Assembly: GCA_964519995.1 (NCBI GenBank)
Contig: CAZFLY010000078.1
Location: 1 to 10,609, forward strand
DNA length: 10,609 bases
Direction of reading: 5' to 3'
From: CAZFLY01 sp964519995
GTDB lineage: Bacteria; Planctomycetota; Phycisphaerae; Sedimentisphaerales; Anaerobacaceae
Shown here in pieces: positions 1 to 6,607 of this stretch. The position numbers and the translations under genes are program-made. Position 1 is the stretch's first letter; every line of letters begins with the position of its first letter. The notes under the pieces are model-generated. The model did not search any database and was not told where the DNA came from. It saw only the letters and a list, made by a program, of their open reading frames with translations.

Positions 1-10
1 CTGCTAACCC

Positions 11-55
11 AGATTTCTCCACTCCGTTCGCTGCGCTCACTACGGTCGAAATGAC
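11..55. repeat. Probable interspersed intergenic repeat (GTCATTTCGACC-type)
   Basis: Read on the minus strand, this stretch begins TGTCATTTCGACCG and ends GTGGAGAAATCT. Sequences of this general form recur in intergenic DNA of many unrelated bacterial genomes, which is recalled knowledge and not a search result. It contains short dyads: CCGT (24-27) with ACGG (42-45), and TTCG (27-30) with CGAA (47-50), compatible with a small imperfect hairpin. No reading frame of note crosses it. Only one copy is in the window, so its repeat status rests on recognition and not on internal comparison. It lies more than 100 bases upstream of the aldolase promoter candidate and is probably not part of it. Confidence 0.5.
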
Positions 56-143
56 ATCTTTTCTACAGAGTAAAGTTAGGTCTTAAGTATGTGATATCAG
101 AAGATTGTATATTTCTGGAAGTTGAATTGGCAAGCAAGAAAGC

Positions 144-171
144 TTAGAATCTCAAACAAAATGTGTATAAT
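144..171 (+). promoter_or_regulatory. Candidate sigma-70-type promoter for the aldolase gene
   Basis: A perfect TATAAT lies at 166-171. The best upstream partner at 16-base spacing is TTAGAA (144-149), which matches only three of six positions of TTGACA, so the -35 element is weak. Transcription would start near 178, leaving a leader of about 60 bases before the ATG at 239. No riboswitch-like fold or terminator was evident in that leader. The rest of 56-223 holds nothing else I can name. Confidence 0.5.
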
Positions 172-226
172 GGCGGTACTACAATGCTATTGAAAAATTG
201 TTTTTTGATGTTGAGTTCTTAATTTG

Positions 227-232
227 AAGGAG
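227..232 (+). promoter_or_regulatory. Shine-Dalgarno AAGGAG that fixes the aldolase start
   Basis: AAGGAG ends six bases before the ATG at 239, an ideal spacing. An in-frame TTG at 224 would place this motif inside the coding region and has no comparable site of its own, so the ATG is preferred. Confidence 0.8.
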
Positions 233-238
233 ATCGCT

Positions 239-1189
239 ATGGCTTTGGTCGATACAAGGAAAATGTTTGAAATGGCCTATAAAAATGGTTACGCGATTGG
301 TGCGTTCAATGTGAACAATATGGAAATAACGCAGGGCATTATTGATGCTATAGCTGAGGAGAAGGCACCGTTAATCCTGCAGGTATCCAGGGGTGCTCGC
401 AAGTATGCTAAAATTAGCTACTTAAAGGCGATTATCGATGTCGCAATCGAGGAGAATCCGGACATTCCCATCGTGATGCATCTGGATCATGGCGATAGCT
501 TTGAGACGTGCAAGCAGTTTGTGGATGATGGATTTACTTCGGTGATGATAGATGCTTCTTCGCAACCTTTTGAAGAGAACATTGGGCTTACCAAGCAAGT
601 AGTTGAATATGCGCACCCACGTGATGTTGTAGTAGAAGCTGAACTTGGCCAGTTGGGGGGTATTGAGGATGACGTTGTAGGTGTAGACACGGATGACATT
701 AGCAAGCATTTGGCTGAACCTGACCAGGTTGAGGAGTTTGTCAAAAGAACGGGCGTTGATTCGCTGGCGGTTGCGATAGGGACCAGTCACGGGGCGTACA
801 AGTTCAAGAAGGAGCCGAAGCTGGCCTTCGATGTGATAGAGAAAATACAGAAAAAGTTGCCTGGTTTTCCATTGGTAATGCACGGCTCGAGCAGTGTGTT
901 GAAGGAGTTCAAGGACCTGATTAACAAATACGGCGGCAATATGCCCGATGCGATGGGTGTGCCTGAAGAGGCCATCAGCAAGGCGGCAAAGACGGGAGTC
1001 TGCAAAGTCAATATCGATACAGACCTGCGGATGGCTCTAACCGCTAAGATCAGACAGGTTTTTGCCGAGAAGCCAGAGGAATTTGATCCGCGTAAATACC
1101 TCGGCCCCGGCAGAGAGGCCATCAAAGAGATGGTCAGGCACAAACTGCACGTCTTGGGTTGTGCTGGAAAAGCATCAGAGTGTATGTGA
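239..1189 (+). CDS. fba: Class II fructose-1,6-bisphosphate aldolase
   Basis: A cytoplasmic, metal-dependent aldolase that reversibly cleaves fructose-1,6-bisphosphate to dihydroxyacetone phosphate and glyceraldehyde-3-phosphate in glycolysis and gluconeogenesis. The 316-residue product shows the class II pattern. MHLDHG carries the likely catalytic Asp83 and zinc ligand His84, GTSHG carries His184, and MHGSSS carries His215. An NIDTD motif begins at Asn258 in the substrate-binding region. The C-terminal segment with the KYLGPGREAI motif and a GCAGKA end resembles the shorter, roughly 300-residue class II aldolases and not the roughly 360-residue E. coli FbaA type. The start at 239 is chosen from the well-spaced AAGGAG. 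A consensus -10 box lies about 70 bases upstream, and a 115-base gap follows, so the gene may be monocistronic. Tagatose-bisphosphate aldolase is a related alternative that cannot be wholly excluded, but fructose-bisphosphate aldolase is much more likely. Confidence 0.95.
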   Translation: MALVDTRKMFEMAYKNGYAIGAFNVNNMEITQGIIDAIAEEKAPLILQVSRGARKYAKISYLKAIIDVAIEENPDIPIVMHLDHGDSFETCKQFVDDGFTSVMIDASSQPFEENIGLTKQVVEYAHPRDVVVEAELGQLGGIEDDVVGVDTDDISKHLAEPDQVEEFVKRTGVDSLAVAIGTSHGAYKFKKEPKLAFDVIEKIQKKLPGFPLVMHGSSSVLKEFKDLINKYGGNMPDAMGVPEEAISKAAKTGVCKVNIDTDLRMALTAKIRQVFAEKPEEFDPRKYLGPGREAIKEMVRHKLHVLGCAGKASECM

Positions 1190-1291
1190 CAGATCATCAG
1201 GCAATAGACGCGCTGCACATTTTTGTTCTGTCAACATTGAACGATTTGTGGCTATTCGTCCTGAAACAAAATTATGTCATTTCATCGTTTT

Positions 1292-1297
1292 AAGGAG
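1292..1297 (+). promoter_or_regulatory. Shine-Dalgarno AAGGAG supporting a TTG start for the S41 protease
   Basis: AAGGAG ends seven bases before TTG at 1305. The first in-frame ATG, at 1317, is 19 bases away, too far for this site. The remainder of the 115-base gap after the aldolase (1190-1291) shows no clear promoter or terminator hairpin. Confidence 0.7.
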
Positions 1298-1304
1298 TGC
1301 TTCT

Positions 1305-3635
1305 TTGCTGTTTTGGATGCGAAAAAAAGTAATTGCCAGAATAGGTGGTAAAGCTGCCGGAAAGAAAGTTGCGTGCTCAAGAGTCAGTTCCTTAGTAGCA
1401 CTGGTTTGTATTTGTTGTATTTTTTTGCTGTGTTTGCTTCTCTCCTACGGTTTCCTAACGCGATATTCGTTTGTTGAAGTCGCCGAGGCTATATCGACCG
1501 AATCCAACGCAGATCGAGTTGAAGAATCGTCTGCACAGCCAGATGTCGTCAGGACAGCTTTTGAGCTAATCTATGGCGGCAAGTTCGATTCTGCCAGTGA
1601 GTTGATAATACAATCAGGCCAGTCACAATCCCAACTTAGTCAGTTAGAAGAGATTGTTCAGGAATACGAAAAAATAGGTCAGCGCCGTCATACAGCTCAA
1701 GAAGCGGCGTACCAAGAACAGTTGGCTGAGATAGAGAAGTATAAGGATACCGCCGATACTAATAATATATGTGACGTAAACGATATAAGAGACATAAACG
1801 ATGTAAACAATCTTTCTGTTGCTCTCTCAGTCATTGCCAAGGCCAGTGAGTTTGCAGATGATGCGAAAAGAGACGAGCTATTTTCAACAGCCTCTGTAAC
1901 GCGGGTCTTCCAAAAGGCGGCAGAAATGGCCGCTGAGTATGAGTCCAAGGGCAAATGGCTTGACGCGTATATAAGCTGTTACTATTGGCTTCAAATGGCT
2001 GACCCAAATAATGAGGCGTATTCAGACCACGCCGAGAAGCTTCTGGACAAAGCCAGCATTATAGCCTCGTTTGAAGACAGTCCTTGTGAGACAAGCGAGC
2101 AGCGTTATGAGGGAGTGAAGGATGAGATTTTTGTCCAGGCAGTTGATGCGCTGGACGTGTATTATGTCACAGATATTGATTACGCCCAAATGGCAACCAA
2201 AGCCATCAAACGCTGTGAGATGTTGGCGGATGTTTTGGCCGTGTTGTTTTCGCAACGGGCAAAGGCAGAGACGCCCGAAAGCTCTTTTGTGCCGCCCCAT
2301 CCCGAAAAACTGGCTGCCTGGTCCGCTGCTCTGGCGGGGCTTTCGGATCAAATTAAACAGTCAGGAGCTGGATTTACTAAAGATATGTTTTTGGAGATTT
2401 TTGAGAAGATATTGGCGTTGAACGATGCATCTACAGAGTTGCCACGTGAGGTGGTAATCGCCCAATTCGTTGAGGCGGCATTTTCTGCGCTGGATCCTTA
2501 TACTGTTTTGATTTGGCCCAAACAGATGGAGGACTTTGAAAAGTTGATGACTAATGAATTTACTGGCATTGGAATAGAAATCTCCAAGCCAAAGGGCCTG
2601 CTAACGGTGTCAAGCTTGCTGACTGATACGCCGGCATATAAATCCGGACTTGACGCGGGCGATGTTATAGAAGCAGTAGATGGTATTGAGACTAAAGACA
2701 TGAGCCTTATCTGCGCGGTTCGCAAGATCACCGGCCCGAAGGGTACGAAAGTGACTTTGACGATCAGACGGCCTGGTGAAGAAAAGACCAGAGATATTAT
2801 CATAACAAGAGACAGAATAACTGTTCCAACGATTCGCGGTTGGCAAAGGGACGAAGCCGGCAAATGGCTATACATGATTGATCAACAGAGCAAGATTGGT
2901 TATGTTCGTATAACCAGCTTCTCAGCAGAGACTGCTTCACACTTTGAGGAAGCATTAGAACAGCTTGAGAAAGTTGACTTGAAGGGATTGATTCTGGACC
3001 TGCGATTTAATACTGGAGGGCTTCTTGAAAGTGCTGTTGCGGTCGCTGATAAGTTCATCAATGAGGGTTTAATAGTAAAGACACAACCCGGCTTTGGAAG
3101 AATACCGACATACGAGATGGCACGCAAAAGAGGAACGCATCCGGATTATCCTCTTGTAATATTAATAGATTCCAGCTCAGCCAGCGCCTCGGAGATTGTG
3201 GCAGGGGCTTTGGCAGACGAAAAGTATAATAGGGCAATTTTAGTGGGTGAAAGGACCCACGGCAAAGGTAGTGTACAAAGCATAAGGAACTATCCGCGAG
3301 GAAACGCACAGCTAAAATACACGATGGCGCACTATCATTTACCTTCCGGCCAAAGGGTCAAGAGCAGGGACGAGATGGAAAAGCAGGATCGAAAGGACTG
3401 GGGCATTGCACCAGATATTGAAGTCAAACTGCGGAGCGATGAGCTTCGAGAGATGCTCAGTGTCCAGAGGGACAACGATGTGCTCGTTCAGGCGAACCGG
3501 CACGAAGGTGGCATGGCACTGAAAAGGCACACGGCGGAAGAAACCCTCGCAGCAGATCCGCAACTTGCTATAGCTGTATTGACAGTTAGGACTAAGCTGA
3601 TCGAAAATAGTGCTGTTGCTTCGAGTGCATATTGA
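1305..3635 (+). CDS. Membrane-anchored S41-family C-terminal processing protease with long N-terminal extension
   Basis: A serine protease of the CtpA/Prc/CtpB family, expected to act on the periplasmic side of the inner membrane on unfolded or C-terminally tagged proteins. From the TTG at 1305 it has 776 residues. A basic N-terminus is followed by one membrane segment (about 29-50) holding four cysteines (35, 37, 38, 43). Residues 50-380 are a largely helical, Gln/Glu-rich region of unknown role, with possible coiled coil near 104-148 and TPR-like helices near 205-250. The family hallmark LDPYT begins at Leu396. A PDZ domain (about 419-510) starts at the FTGIGIEI motif. The S41 core has the Ser/Lys pair Ser629 (SASASEI) and Lys654 (GKGSVQ), exactly 25 residues apart as in known members, with Gln658 four residues on. 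The catalytic centre is therefore intact. Family members are commonly about 400-550 residues, so the extension is unusual. An upstream in-frame extension into the aldolase is rejected because it lacks a start signal. Confidence 0.93.
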   Translation: MLFWMRKKVIARIGGKAAGKKVACSRVSSLVALVCICCIFLLCLLLSYGFLTRYSFVEVAEAISTESNADRVEESSAQPDVVRTAFELIYGGKFDSASELIIQSGQSQSQLSQLEEIVQEYEKIGQRRHTAQEAAYQEQLAEIEKYKDTADTNNICDVNDIRDINDVNNLSVALSVIAKASEFADDAKRDELFSTASVTRVFQKAAEMAAEYESKGKWLDAYISCYYWLQMADPNNEAYSDHAEKLLDKASIIASFEDSPCETSEQRYEGVKDEIFVQAVDALDVYYVTDIDYAQMATKAIKRCEMLADVLAVLFSQRAKAETPESSFVPPHPEKLAAWSAALAGLSDQIKQSGAGFTKDMFLEIFEKILALNDASTELPREVVIAQFVEAAFSALDPYTVLIWPKQMEDFEKLMTNEFTGIGIEISKPKGLLTVSSLLTDTPAYKSGLDAGDVIEAVDGIETKDMSLICAVRKITGPKGTKVTLTIRRPGEEKTRDIIITRDRITVPTIRGWQRDEAGKWLYMIDQQSKIGYVRITSFSAETASHFEEALEQLEKVDLKGLILDLRFNTGGLLESAVAVADKFINEGLIVKTQPGFGRIPTYEMARKRGTHPDYPLVILIDSSSASASEIVAGALADEKYNRAILVGERTHGKGSVQSIRNYPRGNAQLKYTMAHYHLPSGQRVKSRDEMEKQDRKDWGIAPDIEVKLRSDELREMLSVQRDNDVLVQANRHEGGMALKRHTAEETLAADPQLAIAVLTVRTKLIENSAVASSAY
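1773..1808 (+). repeat. Coding 9-base tandem repeat (D-[V/I]-[N/R]) x4
   Basis: Four consecutive 9-base units, GACGTAAAC, GATATAAGA, GACATAAAC and GATGTAAAC, encode DVN DIR DIN DVN (residues 157-168 of the S41 protease). They can also be read as two 18-base units. The unit length keeps the frame, so copy number could vary without breaking the protein. The stretch sits between two predicted helical parts of the N-terminal region and probably forms a linker. Confidence 0.75.
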
Positions 3636-3662
3636 TGTTTTTCATTTCAAGGGTGTGTAGCT

Positions 3663-5123
3663 TTGGCCAAAGCAGAAGATGTAGATAAATTTGAACAACA
3701 AAGGCAGGAGACGTTGTCCCGTATTAAACAGTTGAGTATCGACCCATATGGTTGCAGATATGAGGGGACTGAGCCTGCTGAAGATGTTAAGCGCAGATTC
3801 AACAAAGACGGCAGCGATACTCAACACGCCAAGTGTGCCGGAAGAATTGTGCTGCTGAGGGACATCGGAAAGCTGATTTTTATAACCCTGCGAGATCGTA
3901 GTGGAACCATTCAGGTTGGCTTGAGCAAGAACCTGCTGGGTCAGCAGTGGCAGCTTGCCAAATTACTTGAGACTGGTGATATAATCGGTGCCGAAGGCCG
4001 ACTGGGCAGGACCAAGACCGGAGAGATTACGATATGGATTGAAGAGGGAAAACTTACATTCCTTAGTAAATGTCTGCTACAACCGCCGGAAAAATTTCAC
4101 GGCCTGGCTGATATTGATCAGCGCTACAGATACAGGTTCGTGGACTTATGGGCTAATCCTGAAGTGATGGAGCGGTTTCAACTACGCAGTGCCATAGTTG
4201 CGACTATTCGGGAGTTTCTTGGCTCAAGAGGCTTTTTGGAGGTTGAGACGCCTATGATGCAGACCATTGTAGGTGGAGCCGCGGCAAAGCCGTTTGCCAC
4301 GCATCATAACAGCCTGGATTTGGACCTTTTTTTGCGTATTTCACCCGAATTGTTTCTAAAAAGACTGCTTGTAGGCGGAATGGAAAAAGTCTTTGAAATA
4401 AGTCGAAACTTCCGAAACGAGGGATTGAGCAGACAGCACAACCCTGAATTTACTATGCTCGAAGTTTACCAGGCCTATGCTGATTATGATGTGATGATGG
4501 ACATAACGGAAGAACTTATCGGCCTGTGTGTGGCCAGATACTGTGATAGTAGCCGGATCCAATTTGGAGATTTGAAGGTCGATTTTACTCGGCCTTGGCG
4601 ACGAGCTAAATATGTGGAGCTGCTGAGTGAATACAGCGGTTGTAAGATTGATGATATCCGGGCCATAAGAGCAAAAGCAAGAGAGCTTGGATTAGATGAA
4701 GCTGCCATGGATGATGCAGTTGTTGTCAATGAGGTCTTTGAGGCGACTGTTGAGGGCAATCTCATTGACCCCGTCTTTGTGATTGATTATCCTGCGGTGC
4801 TCTGTCCTTTAGCTAAGCGGAGAAAAGATAATCCTGGATTTGCTGAGCGATTTGAATTATTCATCGGTAAAATGGAATTGGCAAACGCATATACAGAGCT
4901 AAATGATCCTGCCCAGCAGTATGAAAACTTCGTTGTTCAGCTCCGTGGCCAGGAAGAATCAATAAGGAAGATGGATGCTGATTATATAACTGCTCTAAAG
5001 TACGGTATGCCTCCGGCAGGGGGGTTAGGTATTGGAATTGATAGACTCATAATGGTTCTAACTGGTGCTCCAAGTATCCGCGACGTTGTACTGTTTCCGC
5101 TTCTAAGGCCCACGCAAGGTTAG
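3663..5123 (+). CDS. lysS: Lysyl-tRNA synthetase, class II
   Basis: Attaches lysine to tRNA-Lys in the cytoplasm. The 486-residue product has the standard order. An N-terminal helical segment is followed by an OB-fold anticodon-binding domain around residues 58-145 (starting AGRIVLLRDIGK) and then the class II catalytic core. Visible core motifs are GGAAAKPF, motif 2 with RNFRNEG at 248-254, the lysine-site ELANAYTELND segment, and motif 3 with GIGIDR ending at Arg461. Length is close to the usual 490-505 residues, and no core motif is missing. No in-frame ATG lies near the beginning. The TTG at 3663, preceded by AAGGG (3649-3653) at nine bases, gives a start that matches the family N-terminus. 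It follows the S41 protease by 27 bases and is probably cotranscribed with it. It is the second gene in a row with a TTG start. Confidence 0.97.
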   Translation: MAKAEDVDKFEQQRQETLSRIKQLSIDPYGCRYEGTEPAEDVKRRFNKDGSDTQHAKCAGRIVLLRDIGKLIFITLRDRSGTIQVGLSKNLLGQQWQLAKLLETGDIIGAEGRLGRTKTGEITIWIEEGKLTFLSKCLLQPPEKFHGLADIDQRYRYRFVDLWANPEVMERFQLRSAIVATIREFLGSRGFLEVETPMMQTIVGGAAAKPFATHHNSLDLDLFLRISPELFLKRLLVGGMEKVFEISRNFRNEGLSRQHNPEFTMLEVYQAYADYDVMMDITEELIGLCVARYCDSSRIQFGDLKVDFTRPWRRAKYVELLSEYSGCKIDDIRAIRAKARELGLDEAAMDDAVVVNEVFEATVEGNLIDPVFVIDYPAVLCPLAKRRKDNPGFAERFELFIGKMELANAYTELNDPAQQYENFVVQLRGQEESIRKMDADYITALKYGMPPAGGLGIGIDRLIMVLTGAPSIRDVVLFPLLRPTQG

Positions 5124-5177
5124 AACTGAACTCTATGTTAAATGTGGGCAATATACTAACGACTCACGGCTAATGCA

Positions 5178-6530
5178 ATGTTGAAACTTTTCCTATGGCT
5201 AAGATATCTGCGCAAGAAAAAGGTTGTGTACCTGAGCATCGCTGCGGTTGCTTTATCCGTATCATTGCTGGTCGTCGTAGCCAGTCTGTTCACTGGTTTT
5301 ATCGATGCCTTTGAGCAGAGCGCTGTTGAAACAATAGGCGATATTGTCCTTGAGACTCCAAACAAGTTTTCTAAGTATCCTCTTTTTATCAAGCGTTTGG
5401 AAGAAATTGCTGCCGTAGAGGCTGCAACGGCGGCGCTTTCAGTGCCCGGCCTACTACATCTAGGCAAAGGCAATGTGCGTGCGGTCGAGGTTTGGGGGAT
5501 CGAGCCTGGCCGAAGAGCAAGAGTAACAACCTATAAGCAGTCTCTACTCAAGCAAAAACATTTGCTCAATGAGCCATCCTTTTATCTCGACAGTTATTCA
5601 GAACAGACTGGAGCTTTTCTGGGAATCGGTGTGATCGCAGAGCCCAACGAAGAAACAGATAAGTATGACTTTGCAGCAGCAGAAGCAGTGATCGGCCAAC
5701 AAATTATTCTTACTACAGGGTCGATGCTCGAGTCAGAGACATCGTTACCAGATTCCAGCGGTAATCGATTTAAAAGAAGAACTATGAAGCTGATAGTTGC
5801 AGATGTTATCTTCACAGGGGTTTATGATCTTGATAAAAGTTTTGTGTATTTACCAATAGAGCAGCTGCAAGATATCTTGTACCCGAACGAGGATGGTTTT
5901 TTTGCGACACATATTCAGATCAAGCTCACGCCTAACAGCGATCCGGATGCGGCTGTTGCGCAGATCCGAGGTGCATGGCAGGTATTTGCTGATGAGCAGC
6001 TCGGCTGGAGTACGTATCTCGTATCACAGACAGAAATTGCTACAGCAAGGCAGATGCAGAACCGGTACGTTGTTGAGTTAAGAAAGCAAATGGGCGTTCT
6101 GTTGCTAATCTTCGGTGTTGTGAGCTTCAGTGTTATTGTGCTCATATTCTGCATATTTTATATGATTGTAAGGTTGAAGCAGAAGGATATCGCCATAGTA
6201 AAAAGTTGTGGAGCTTCGAGTAGCGCGGTGATGTGGATTTTTTTCGGATTCGGAGTTTGTGTCGGGATTGTTGGCTCAGCTCTTGGAGTTATTTTAGGAT
6301 ATATTGTCACCAAAAATGTTAACACAATCGAAGAATGGATAAGAATAATCTTCGGTCTGAAGCTGTGGAAAAGCAGTGTATATATGTTTAGCAAGATACC
6401 TAATGAGGTTGACTGGACATCAGCTATTCGCATTGTATTGTTGGCGATAATTGCCGCGGTCGTGGGCACCGTGATACCGGCTGTTGTTGCGGCAATAACT
6501 AAGCCTGTAGAAATTCTGCGATATGAATAA
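5178..6530 (+). CDS. ABC transporter permease, FtsX/LolC-LolE type (first paralogue)
   Basis: An inner-membrane permease subunit, probably one half of a LolCDE-like complex that releases lipoproteins from the inner membrane. The 450 residues show the MacB/LolC layout. One membrane helix (about 16-38) is followed by a periplasmic domain of roughly 265 residues, then three more helices (about 306-331, 349-373 and 410-440). After the second helix comes KDIAIVKSCGAS (336-347), the cytoplasmic coupling segment typical of the family. The protein ends in PVEILRYE, like the PVE-LR tail of LolC/LolE. The start ATG at 5178 lacks a clear ribosome binding site, but it begins the family-typical N-terminus. 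It lies 54 bases after lysS. The second permease downstream shares the same architecture and C-terminal landmarks. LolC and LolE cannot be told apart by eye, and other MacB-family substrates are possible. Confidence 0.9.
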   Translation: MLKLFLWLRYLRKKKVVYLSIAAVALSVSLLVVVASLFTGFIDAFEQSAVETIGDIVLETPNKFSKYPLFIKRLEEIAAVEAATAALSVPGLLHLGKGNVRAVEVWGIEPGRRARVTTYKQSLLKQKHLLNEPSFYLDSYSEQTGAFLGIGVIAEPNEETDKYDFAAAEAVIGQQIILTTGSMLESETSLPDSSGNRFKRRTMKLIVADVIFTGVYDLDKSFVYLPIEQLQDILYPNEDGFFATHIQIKLTPNSDPDAAVAQIRGAWQVFADEQLGWSTYLVSQTEIATARQMQNRYVVELRKQMGVLLLIFGVVSFSVIVLIFCIFYMIVRLKQKDIAIVKSCGASSSAVMWIFFGFGVCVGIVGSALGVILGYIVTKNVNTIEEWIRIIFGLKLWKSSVYMFSKIPNEVDWTSAIRIVLLAIIAAVVGTVIPAVVAAITKPVEILRYE

Positions 6531-6538
6531 CCATAAAC

Positions 6539-6602
6539 AGTTTTGAGTTTTGAAGTTGCAGTTTTTAGTTAACTCAAAACTCATCACTAAAAACTCAAAA
6601 CC
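6539..6602. repeat. 64-base AT-rich near-palindrome between the two permease genes
   Basis: The two 32-base arms meet at 6570/6571 (AGTT|AACT). Comparing the left arm with the reverse complement of the right, 23 of 32 positions agree, including a 12-base run: GTTTTGAGTTTT (6540-6551) opposite AAAACTCAAAAC (6590-6601). Alternative pairings also exist: GTTTTGAGTT (6540-6549) with AACTCAAAAC (6571-6580), and AGTTTTTAGT (6560-6569) with ACTAAAAACT (6586-6595). It fills nearly the whole 77-base spacer and runs up to the start codon of the second permease. It is not a standard Rho-independent terminator, since the stem lacks GC pairs. It looks like a small mobile or repeat-derived palindromic element. 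Confidence 0.75.
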
Positions 6603-6607
6603 AAAAT

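Noticed and set aside
224..238. TTG at 224 as the aldolase start
   Set aside because: It would place the AAGGAG ribosome binding site inside the coding region; ATG 239 is correctly spaced from it and gives the family-typical N-terminus.
422..1218. Long minus-strand open frames across the aldolase gene
   Set aside because: They are antisense to a clearly conserved enzyme, show no recognisable motif, and have no start signals of note.
1062..1304. N-terminal extension of the S41 protease frame back into the aldolase gene
   Set aside because: The frame is merely open there. The encoded residues are not family-like, and a good ribosome binding site supports TTG 1305.
2022..2875. Other-frame ORFs inside the S41 protease (2122-2421 plus; 2022-2351 and 2498-2875 minus)
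   Set aside because: They overlap a protein with intact catalytic motifs and have no family-like features.
5127..5157. Possible promoter before the first permease (TATACT at 5152-5157)
   Set aside because: The -10-like box is good, but no acceptable -35 box lies at 16-18 bases, and the 54-base spacer fits simple read-through from lysS.
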